From Zerene cesonia (taxonomy: Eukaryota; Arthropoda; Insecta; Lepidoptera; Pieridae), in assembly GCF_012273895.1 (NCBI RefSeq), contig NC_052126.1:3051218-3115217 (forward strand): a stretch of 64,000 nt of DNA, given 5' to 3'. Every line of letters begins with the position of its first letter. The stretch's first letter is position 1. Both the position numbers and the translations under genes were made by a program. A model generated the notes under the pieces. The model did not search any database. It saw nothing but the letters and a program-made list of their open reading frames with translations, and was not told where the DNA came from. Below are positions 47,525 to 59,600 of this stretch, piece by piece.

Positions 47525-50500
47525 TAGATCAGCTGCGGAGTACAAGGCAAGGCACTTGAGTTGTCTCAGGTCCCTCCCTGAGGTCTTCGGCAGCCCACAC
47601 AAGCTGCTTAGTATCATGGAGGAGCTGGGATGGTTCCAGCGTTGACTGGCTACCCCCTCCTTTTCTTTCACGCAAAATAGGCGGTTGTCGTAGATACGGA
47701 AAACGTGCCCGTATTATTATTATATTATATTAGATCAGATGATAAATAACTAGACGATCGACTGTGCATACCGAAACTAGACATAAAGAAAGAAATGAAG
47801 TGTAACATAGCACGATTAAAAAATACACTCACATTAAAGATAGATTTCAACCAAGGCAACGTATGGAAAGGCGTGGATACATTGAAATGTCCGTCCGTGT
47901 GAATCAAACCGCCGTAACGAACGTCCACTTCGCCCACTTGGCTGTTACCTGGACGATGCATACGACCTCTGTGGATATAGATATATGTTAAAGACGATAA
48001 CGATAAAAAAAAAAAAAAATCACAGTAAGAAACATAAAAAAGAGACATCTTAGTGACACGGTTATTTTGTGATAATAACGCTTAACTGTAAGATACCCAA
48101 GAGAAATCATGTAATGAATATTATGGTCTTATGGTAATTAAAGTTGTATAATCATTATAATTCATTCAAATCTCATCCATAGTTATATTACAATAAATAC
48201 CATAACAGCTTCGCTCGAGTATGAAAAGATTTGTTAAGGAAAGTTAACAAAAATTCCAAGGAAAATTCTAGAAGAATCATCCAAATACTTACTTAATAAC
48301 ATGAAAACTATGCAGCATATCCTTTTGATACGATCCCTTGAGTGTCAAAGTTGGTTTATCTTCATATATCGGTGTGTTTAACGCATAATCAATGTATTTA
48401 GATCCGTTCACATCCCACTTGTAGGAGACTATGTTGTCCACGACCTTGTAAATCGAGTTCGCAGTCCAGACTAATGTTGCATTCGCGTCGAAACTCTCTT
48501 CGAGATTAAGTATCTGTTTAAATGGATATTAAATTAATTATATGCAATGTATTATCTCCGATACTAAGGCTGTGGATGTTAAGTTGGGATGGTTTGAAAT
48601 CATCTCAATAGATGAGGTCTGAGACACATAGAACCAAAAGAGAAGAAAAATTCGATTGCTGAGGCGAGATCACGGGTGCTACTGGCCGAGAGGACCAGAG
48701 AGTGACCAGGAGAGTGCTGAAACAGACGCGGGTTCGAATCCCAGCTCGTGATGATTTTTTTCTATTCCCTCAAAACTTCTCATTTATAAAGCATTTCAAT
48801 GCTATAAAACTAAAAATTTAATTATTTTCATATGCAAAAACCCCTTAGTTACCTATGATTATAAATAGATAACTGAAGGGAGTTTGTTGGTTTGTGGTGA
48901 TTAAACAAGTGATTTTCACTTTAGAAATAGTTTATTTTCCGAGCACAACACTACTCTTGGAGCCGGCCAAAAGAAAAGGGAACAAAAGGGGAGCATAGTG
49001 ACACAGATAACAGAACCAGCGACAAAAATAATAAAAATGATTTCGTACACTTAAACAATAACTAACCAAGAACCTTGTGATGTATTTTATTTCATGACTC
49101 AATTAATTGGTTAACCATATAAAAAGAAATACATTACCTTTCCCTGCACACCAGCTTTGACTTTAGTAGCATCAGTAGTATACATTGCGTCCAATTTATA
49201 GCCAGGATCATTTGGTTTCCCAGTATCGCCGTCAATGTACAGCGTGTGTACATCTATATTCGGTTTCGGCAGAATAGCATTCACTATGAGCTTTATACGC
49301 TTATCCATCATCATACCGAACGACGCGTTCGCTCCTATCCTGAGAAATTTATGTTTATTTGTTAAAAATCTTCAAGTTTCTACGATCTGAATAATTTTAT
49401 TATAAAGTTCGATTATTCAGCGGTGGTTTTAGGTACTAGATAGCATAAATCAATTTAAAAAATAGTCAATATATCTAAAAAAAAATATTTATGTATGTAC
49501 TTAAAAAGTCAGGATAAGGTAGCTTCTAAAACGAAACTGTGTATTTTGTTTCTAAGTATTGGATTGTTGTCTCTTTTATTGTTTTGTATTACTTTTATTG
49601 TATTTACGAAATTATCAAATGGAAACTGTAACAATTTATCGATCAAAGTATACGGCAAATATATTTATTATATTTTAAAGATATTTGCGTATACATAATC
49701 TAAAAAAAGTGAACGAAAATCATTATCAAATATTATTTTGTCTATTTGTTTCTTTTGAGTTTTAAATTAGATATAATAACTTACTGCCAAACTTTATCAA
49801 GATCCATACTGAAGCCAGCATTGGTTTTCATTAGTCCTTCTTCAGTGTTGTTACCATAATATATGTCCAAGTCGACACTCCTTTGTAGCTCTTTGACCAA
49901 TTGGTGACCCACGGCCTTGAAGCAGGAAAGAAAAAGTGTTTTTATCAGTCAGTTCAACGGTTACTCAAAAATTACTGATTTATTTTTTCTTCATACAAAG
50001 CACATACAAAGCCCACGTATATACGTGCGCTATGTTTTAATCCGCCGCAGGACAGAGGACACGGGACTTCACTTTATAATCTAATATATTTGCCTTCTTG
50101 CTATTAATTATTGATAAATGACGGTCAATTGCAATATTTGAATATTGCAAATCGACCGAGAATATGTTAATTTTTGTAAAAGAAAAACAGATGCAATAAA
50201 CTAAAAATTATTAAAATTAGTTCAGCCGTTCTTGAGTTATAATATTTAAAATACTAGATATATATATATTTATTTATGTGGGAGTCGAGCATGCTTCGGC
50301 ACGAATTGGGCCAGCTCGCACCGGGGAAGTACCACACCCCCACAGAAAACCGGCGTGAAATAGTGGCATGCCACTGTGTTTCGTACGGTGAGTGGGGGAG
50401 CCGGAGGCCCGTTTCCTTTTCCTCACCCGTCCCAGTCCATTCCTTCTTTCCAGTCGTTAATCCATTCCTTTTCCCTTATCCCAAAAAAGCGGGCAGCGCA

Positions 50501-50587
50501 TTCGCAGAGGCCCAGCCTTTGCGAATGTTCATGGGCGGTGGTGATCGCTTACCATCAGGCGAACCACCAGCTCAGTTGCCCGCAATG

Positions 50588-50639
<52 letters not shown>

Positions 50640-53600
50640 GATTTAGACATACCTTTATATATAAGTCTTCAAGCAAGAAACTCCACTTCAAGTCACCGTC
50701 ACCTTTCATATCCGGGAGTTCATATTTCCCAAGTAAATAGCCACTTTCAGGGCCGAAACTGTAAAACATAATAGAAAATTAAATAATGATGCGTGCCAAT
50801 TCGTACTCTAGTCCCAAATTGAAAGATAATAAACTATATTATATTACGAACTCATTAAGCCTAATTTCCAACTAATATTATAAATGCGAAAGTTTGTAGG
50901 GATGTGTGTGTGTTTGTTGCTCTTTTACGCAAAAACTACTGCACCGATTGCAATGAAATTTGGTACGTAGACAGCTGGATAACTGGAATCACATATAAAC
51001 AACTTTTTTTCCAATATTCCTACGGGATACGGACATATGCGGGTGAAACCGCGGGACACAGCTAGTAATATAATATAATAACCTCGTTTCTTATTATCTA
51101 TACTATTATTAGAGGATCAACTTTTTCGGCCGTTTTTTTTAGTTGCGTGGGGCACAGAAAGTACCACATTGATACTACTTCTACTATGTTTTATGTCATA
51201 GCGGGCTACTTGGCTGGTGGTTCGTCTGATGGTAAGTGATTACCATTTCCCGTGAACATTCGCAGAGTAGGACTGGAAAGGGTGGGAAAAAGGGAACGGG
51301 CCTCCGGTTCCCCCACTCACCTACAAAACTCAGCACAATGCTACTATTTCACGCCGGTTTTCTGTGGGGGTGTGGTACTTCCCCGGTGCGAGCTGGCCGA
51401 ATTCGTGCCGAAACGTGCTCAACCCAAACATTAAGAAATTACTACTACAGTATACTACTACTATATATAACTCACACAAAATCAGTATCTCCCTTGACAA
51501 ACTTGAGTCTCTCCAGTGGAGTGGCGGCTTGCACGCTCACAACATGACGCAGTCCAGGGTAAGAGTCCACGCGCGTTTTGAAGTAAATCTCACGACTTTT
51601 CACTTGGGGCATGTCCACCTGAGAATATTTGGAAATTATTGAGAAAATAAATATATAGTCAGATTATATTTTGTGTATTTTTATTTAATGACTGTCGTCT
51701 CAAATTTCCTTTATTTGTAAGTTTAAGCGAATTAATAGCTACAGTTATAATCTTATATACTTGTCTTAATCCGTGATTAAGGTAAAAAAATCAAGTGTTG
51801 AACACAAGCAGATGATTCAATAGTCCCTCCCCCCACAGATTCATTCTTTCTTCAACACATATAATGTACAGACATCGGTCTGTTACCAAATCAAATCCTA
51901 ATGAAGCCACACGGGCCACATTTTTTGGTTGACATCAGGGCTCAAATAAAAAAAAAGGATATCTCAAATTACCCCCTCACCCCTGTATTTAGAACCTCCT
52001 CCTCTTTGTGAAGCCGTTAAAAAAATACATTATTCACTCACCTTACGTTGTTTAAAAATATACATTATTCACTCACCTTAAAGTATATATCAGTAAAATT
52101 GCTCTCAGTTTCAATTTTAGCATGCACAGTAGACTTTATCGGTCCCACTATATGGGCTGAGAAGCTGTATAACGTAGAAGTGGCCTCGTACTTCATACGT
52201 ATTGTTATAGCTTGCCCCTGGCCTTTTGGTACCAATGTTAAGGATATCTGAAAAACAATAATTAATATTTGGACACTAATACATGATGGAGTTGAAGTTA
52301 AGGGAAAAATTAAAAAGACGTTGTTTTTTAACGTCACAGTCGGCAATGGAACTGGTGGGACGCCTGATGGTAAGCGCTACCACCGCCCATGAACATTTGG
52401 AGAGACATAAGGTCCATTACAGACCTTACGCCTCTACAAAGGGATTGCCGACTTTAAATTGGGAAGGGAGGGATTAAGAAAAGATTGGCGAGAGAAATAA
52501 AGGAAAGGACTGGGAAGGGTAAAGAAAAGGATATGGGCCTCCGGCTCCCCCACTCACCGGACGAAACACAGCAGAATGCTATTTCATGCCGGTCTTCTGT
52601 GGGGGTGTGGTACTTCCCCGGTGCGAGCTGGCCCAATTCGTGCCGAAGCGTGCTCGACTACACACAGTCAACGATAAAGTGGTTGCTTTTAAAATTTTAT
52701 ACAGATGCTTTGAATTTTTGTGAAATTTATATGACACTAAGGTGGATTTTATTTCGTTAGGAGATACAATAATAGAAAAGAAAACGACTTATTTTCAATT
52801 ATTGTATTAAGTAATAAAATTTAATACAAAAGATTTTGCATTCAATTGCCGGCCTTTTCTCCAGGCAACCGACGGGTAAAGGACAAATATACAATAATAG
52901 CTAGGGTAAAGTGTGAGTCATCGATTATCGAATTCCAATCATAAAAAACAGAAGCTTTCATATAAAGTTGATTGCAAATAAGAGTGATAATTCTCTTGAC
53001 CTTGATTTTATACTTTAAGCTATGATATTATAAATCAACCACACGAAGAAATATATGAATATGGATTCACATATTTGTAAAAAAACCCAGTTCCTGACAG
53101 AAACTTCTGCCCATACATAATGGTGTAAATAACTTACCTCTAGCGGTTCTCTATTAAGTATTTTTCCGGTGATACCATATTCAGTGGTGTCAGTCACGAA
53201 AGAACCCCGTATGTCGTCTCCATCGAATTCGCTCAATATTTTCATTGCCCTACAAGAAAAAAAAAAGAAACTATAAATTTCCAAAAAGATTTATGATAAT
53301 AATATTTAATATCAATAGAGGTCTATACTAGAAGTATTAATAGAAATCAATTTTTTTTTTCTTTTTATCATAACTTCTATTATGTTGAATGATCGTAAAA
53401 AAATCTTCTGACCAAAATATAAAGAATTGCAGATTAATATATCCTTTCTGTTTATGAGAAATTTATATAGGCTGTTTATCACAAAACAAAATACCTAAGC
53501 CACTTAAAATATACTATTTCATTTTACTAACCTATATATAAATCTTATTTGAATTAAATAACTCAAGTTAATGTAAGTTTTCAGTTATAAAGATACTTCA

Positions 53601-56600
53601 CAATAAAAAAAAAAAAAAGAAATCGCAATAGATATATATAAACCTCACCTAAATCCTTTATGCGGGCTGCTAACAGCGATGTTCAAGGAAGTCGGCCATT
53701 GGTCTGCCTTTAACGAGTAATACTTCTCCTCACTGTTCAGGTCTATAGTAAGAGATCTCTGTTTATCTTCATCACTGAAGAAGAGAATGACTTCAGCTGG
53801 AGAGAGAACGGGAGAGAGAGCTCCGCGAGCTTTGAAACGGATGCTGCGGGTTGGTGGCGGCCGCCAGACTGCGTCTGCGAATATCTGGGGATTTTGTTAA
53901 GTTTATGATTAATATATAATACAACCAGTCTTTGCTTTTGAACAATAAATATCCAACGTCTCGTAAACCTGTGGAATTCTAAAAAATGGGTCTTTAAGAT
54001 ACTATAAACAAGTTTATAATATTTACCATACTATAAGTGTGTATTAAACGTGATTCTTCAAATAAAGTTTAATACAATTCAAATTGTTACTAAAGTATGC
54101 ATATTTAACAAAGATGCAAAACTCAGCTGATCCTGTGTATAAATCCAGAATGACTAAAATCAGAAAAGGTAAAACTTATAGTTTATTACTCACATAGTTA
54201 TTGTGTTCACCTTGCAGCACTTGAATACCTCCACCTAAAATGTTCTCCACATCGGAGAAATCCTTTTTGAACTCCATCTTGATGAAGTAGTCTTCCAAAT
54301 ACAACGACGTTAAATTGAGGCTTCCAGACGTTTCTACGAACGGATCGTCCAACTGGATAAAGATATGATTTGTTGCATTATTTTGTTTTTTTTTTTTAAT
54401 CTGTTACGGGTAACTATAGAACGAATAGAAAAACAAATGATTTTATGAATCTATGTGCATGTATCTGTGTGTATGGTTAGTGTTTATAGTTGTATGTGTC
54501 TGTATGTAGCACAGTATACAATAAAAAAGAATTTATTTCACGAAAGAAGATACACAACACAAGAGAGGGAAATAAAAAGAATGAAAAAAGGACAAAAAAT
54601 ATATGAAAAAATAAAAAATATACATATGTGTGCTCTTAGTGTGTTTATACCTCTAATCTCGCATTCGCCTGCACGGTGAAGGACGGCATGGCAATACCGG
54701 CGGACATCTTCCATAAATTGCCCTCCAGTCGGGCGGAAACGCGAGCCTCGAGAGCTGGCAACACTGCCAATGGAGTTGCTATGCCTACTGAGGATACGTA
54801 CGATTTGTACGCGTCGTCCTCACCCGTTTCGTACTCGTAGAACATCTTGTACGATATCTGTGGAGGGGATGTTTGTTTAGATGTAGTTGCCATATTAAAG
54901 TATCATTAGACTCTACAAGATACGCAATACTAAAACACTTGTGTAGTTTTTCCTATATGTTTAAAAACTGCAACTAAAATATTATACATACAAAGTCGAT
55001 CATTTATTGCTCTAATAAATCTGTATTGGCATAGAAACTAGCACCTTAATTTAAATACATTATTGGGCTAAGCTGTATTAGTGGTTAGGTTATATAAAGG
55101 TAAACCATTAGAAGCATATATAATTTTACTTAATTATGTATTAATTCTTTTCAATAGTTTCATTTATCTTACCTTACCTTATGTACTTATACCTCATATA
55201 AGATTTAACCTTATAATTTATAGTCTTTCCTCCACTTTACCAAATTCTTAATCTTTCCCTAAAAAAAGCAAAAAGCATAAAATGAAACAAAGAAAAATGA
55301 ACCTTACATCATGCCAATAAGTTCCATTATACAACAGCGCGACACACGTGACGTTGAACTTCTCCCCAAAAACAATATCCACCGTGTAGACGGACTTCAG
55401 CTGCGTTACCATTTCGAAGGGCGTCACAAGATCCAATGTATTGCGCATCACAGTATATTGCTGAAATATAAAATAAAATATATATAAAACTAACTGACGC
55501 GGCAACCGTTGTTCTGCCTTACTCTTATTAGACATACCCAATATGCACACAAAATTTCATAGAAATGGGTCCAGCCGTTTCGGAGGAGTTTGGTTACTAA
55601 AATTGTGACGGGAATTTTATATATAAAATAAATCCCTGTTTCCCTTGGTCACGCTATTACGCGTGAACAGCTTGACCGATTTGAAAAATTCTTTCACCAT
55701 TAGAAAGCTGCTTATGAGAAAATTACACTGAGTGACATAGGCTATATATGTACTATGGGTGAAACCGGGGGCAAACAGCTAGTTCAAGCAGTTCAGCGCA
55801 GTGGTGGCTCAGTGGTGAGAACCTCGGACTTCAAAATCAGTAAGTCGGGGTTCGAGACCGGGCGAGCGTGCAGGAAATAAATTGATTTTTCAATTTATCT
55901 GCGCATGTTGATAACATCACCACTGCTTAACGGTGAAGGAAAACATCATGAGGAAACCGGCATGTCCAAGAATTAAAAGTTCGACGAATGTGACATCTGC
56001 CAACCCGCACTTGGCCAGCGTGGTAGATTATGGCCTGAACCCTCATAGGAGGCCTGTGTCCCAGCAGTGGGAACATATATGGGCTGATGATGATGATGAT
56101 GATGATGATGAAATAATCTGACAATCCCCTCTAAAATTGGTGAGATACACTTTGTTAATGCAAAAAATAAGTTGTCCCTACATGTTTACTTAATAGGAAA
56201 CTTAACTTTTGCCCCTTATAAGTACGATTTCGTAGATTATTAATGCAAAGCAACGTTTAATACAATTACAAGTTTGACTGTGGGTGCGCTAAAGCGCGAG
56301 AACCGTACCCCAAATTTGAAGTTGATATTTAATAATTTTAATATTTACCCTATTTAAATCGAGAGATTTTAATTCGCAAAATTATGGGCTTCATCTACTA
56401 AATTAAAGGACGTAATAACATGTTTTTAGTACACCATTATGACAAAATACTGAGATTAAGATATGAATTTAACTATCTGAACTGATACAAACAATATATG
56501 TACCTCCATTATGAAAACGTCCTTCAATACAATTGGTTTCTTATCCGGTAGGTGTAAAGTCGCATTTGCTTCTATGATGTCTTCTTCGTCTGGACCAACG

Positions 56601-59600
56601 AACTGCAAGAAGATTGTTAAATCGTTGTATATCATGTATATTAATTACTTGTACAAACACATTTTTCCTTTTATCTATATTCTATAATGATATTATAAAT
56701 CTGAAGAGTTTGTTTTTGTTTATTTGTTCGAACGCACTAATCTCAGGAACTACTGGTCCGATTTGAAAAATTATTTCAGTGTTAGATAGCCCATTTATAG
56801 AGGAAGGCTATAGGCTATATATATACCACGGACGAAGTCGCGGCGAGCCGCTAATATTATATAAATGAAGAGTTTTTTTAAACGCGCTAATCTCTGGAAC
56901 TACTGGTCGGATTTGAGAATTTTTTTCACTGTAAGATAGTCCATATAATAAGAAAACTTTAGACTATTAAACATTATGTACTACGTGGGTAAAATCATGG
57001 AGCACAGCTAGTAATAATATACAAAACGAGGTTCCAGCCCAGGAAATCCCGCAACGCTTACATACTATTCACCAAGTATAAGCCCACAAAGTACATCATT
57101 TTCTATTAAAAGTCATGAAACATTACATATGTTTGACGATCCGAATAATCCACAATGTTTAGTTCATTTCACATTACAAGCATTTTATTAGAGAGCAAAA
57201 TAACTCTTATCTTCCTACAATTACAGTTTACAGTTCTTATGTTATTAGGTCTTTGGTATTTTTATGTTTTTATTTTTTATAACAAGATATTATTACATAT
57301 GTCATATTATCTGGGAGAGATTTGATCTATCTGAGAGAAAGAGAGAGCGATAAAGTTTAAAAAAAACAGTAGTAGTATTGTTTTTTTAATCATTCATGTT
57401 AATATTTTTCTCCACCTACCTTCATAAGATGCGCATGGAACTTAATAGTGGGGTAGTATAAAGTGTCCAATGTGACTGAGGCTTCGGTGTCGAAATTTTC
57501 GACAAACATATCCAGGTTACGTGGCTTGTTTTGCATTATATCACGTATCACTTCTACTAAACCTTTACCATTGTCTACTAGCAGGATGGCAACACCGAAC
57601 TGAAATTTAAAATATTTTATGTAAATAAATGCTTATTTTATCTATGTTTATGAGTACTTAGTTGAAATGATAAATGAAGTGTTTTAGTTTATTATTTCAT
57701 GTAGGTTTTTAAATCTATAAACATTTACGTTATATTATAAATATTTGACGACATGTTACATTTTCATTACCTACTTTAGCACTAGTTTTCCTATGAAAGA
57801 AAGAGAGAAATATCATAAGAATAGAATATAGAAAATAATTAATTAATGCAGTTCTAAGACAAATCTAGTAAAATAATTTATTTAGATGTTCATATTTCGT
57901 TTAAATAAATGAAGTTTTAATAACAAGTTAATGGAAGTAGTAATATAATCTCGAAAATTATACGTAAACAAAATACAGTTGATAACAACAAACCTTGTGT
58001 TTCGACAGTTGCACAGATAGTTCGGTATCAAGCCCGTTTTTGTAGACATTTTTGAGAACCAAGCCATTTTCTTCGAATCCATCCAACGGTGTGTATAATT
58101 TGTATACATACACGAAATCTATGAGCGAATGCCATTGCCAAATGCCAGTGAAGCCAAAGTCCATTGAGTCCCAACCCACTCTAAAGTTCACCTTTAATAA
58201 AAATAAATTTTATTTAATTTCTAGTTTCATATCATTCAAATGCTTTATAAATGAGAAATTTCGATTGCCTTGATTTGGCAATAAGACGCGGGTTCAATTC
58301 CCGCCTCGACATTTTCTATTCGTTCAAAATTTCTCAAAAATAGGTAAGAAAAACAATATTTTTGGGAGCAACAGACCTATTTATTTGTTGCTATAAAGTA
58401 AATAAGATAATCAAATAGAAGAATTGGGTATCTTTTATCTTAAAAAGGTATACTATATAGCTTTGTCTCTTTCAGTTTCATTCCAATTCAGATAGAAGAA
58501 AATGAAAAAGAAGATATTTTTTCAATACAGATAAAAGGAGCTTAAGTAATATTAGGTATACATAAATATTTTAAATGCATTTACCTCTTCCTTTGCCCTT
58601 TTAGCCGTGATCAGAGCTCTATTTAAGTACTGAATAGGTAATGCCACATGTCCCAGGATGTTGAAGTCTTGAAGTGATACTAACTGTAGTAAAACTTCGA
58701 TACCTAAGAAAATCAAACAATTTGTATACATATTATAAGGTTTACTAAAAACTTTTATTTTAAACAAAGATACAAAATAAAATGATTGCAAAATCTATTC
58801 TAATATATTCTATACATAATTTTATACTCATATAACATGTATTGATTAATTATTTTATTTATTTATATATATAATTCTAACAAATAATAGTTATATATAT
58901 ATATAGTGTTTTTATTTCTAGTTCTAGTTCTCTATCTAGTGGTGTTCATATGTTTTTGATTTCCTTATGTGATGTTGACAATAAATGTGTTTATTATTAT
59001 TATTATGTGTATCTCTCCATAATACTCGGGTGCCTCCAGAAGGAAAACACCCGGTCTTTTGGAAGGCTTACGTGGGGACACAGATCCAACACGCAGAGGC
59101 CCTTTAGAGAATTTATTGTGTTGTGGGACACCAGCCGCAGCCTGCCCATGACTGCACTATAGAGATACAGCCCTGGACAATCCGCGGCCGATGTAGGACT
59201 ATTGCAAAAAATGGAATGGAACAAAACTGGGCTATGGAAAGGGGGTGTTCGATAGATTGGTGGGTTGGGTCTATGGGGAACTATGGGCGTCTGCCTTTTC
59301 AACATAGAAAAATAGTGGCAGACGGTGTCTTGCCAGTTCGGTCGATGGGCTCCCAAAAAGGTACTTAAGATGGCTACAAGGGGGCAACACCAGCTGACTG
59401 GCTAGGGGTGTAGAGAAGTGCGGCACCGGTTTCACCATCGCGGGCCCGCAGGTCCGGATTGGGTTTCCCCGCTATTCCGCCATTAGACACTTCGACCCCC
59501 GAGCATATAGCTCTTGCATCACCACTTTGGACGGCCAATTAAGGCAAGCCAGAGGTGGGGGATCCTGAACCTCGTCATCGTTAACTCCAAACTGCCACCG

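Larger units (their letters stand above)
43659..54857 (-). other. Apoltp segment 4: central beta-rich lipid-binding region
   Basis: Exons 43659-43824, 44298-44630, 44993-45229, 45987-46232, 46826-47203, 47833-47968, 48293-48513, 49138-49339, 49785-49915, 50653-50758, 51476-51618, 52077-52247, 53138-53249, 53649-53884, 54194-54352, 54651-54857. Alternating polar/hydrophobic strands predominate, for example HLALSHPSFRKDVTLKGQYL across an exon junction and YFIKMEFKKDFSDVENILGG. Similar short modules recur, as expected for amphipathic beta-sheet lipid-binding regions of apoB-type proteins. Most introns hold SINE or Helitron insertions. Confidence 0.75.

Noticed and set aside
49495..49698. 67-codon plus-strand frame with a hydrophobic stretch
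   Set aside because: It lies in an AT-rich Apoltp intron; Leu/Ile/Phe-rich segments are expected from AT-rich DNA, and no start context or homology was seen.
55795..55880. Possible tRNA gene
   Set aside because: A and B boxes are present but no acceptor stem or proper anticodon arm; the sequence continues into a SINE body with a (GAT)n tail.
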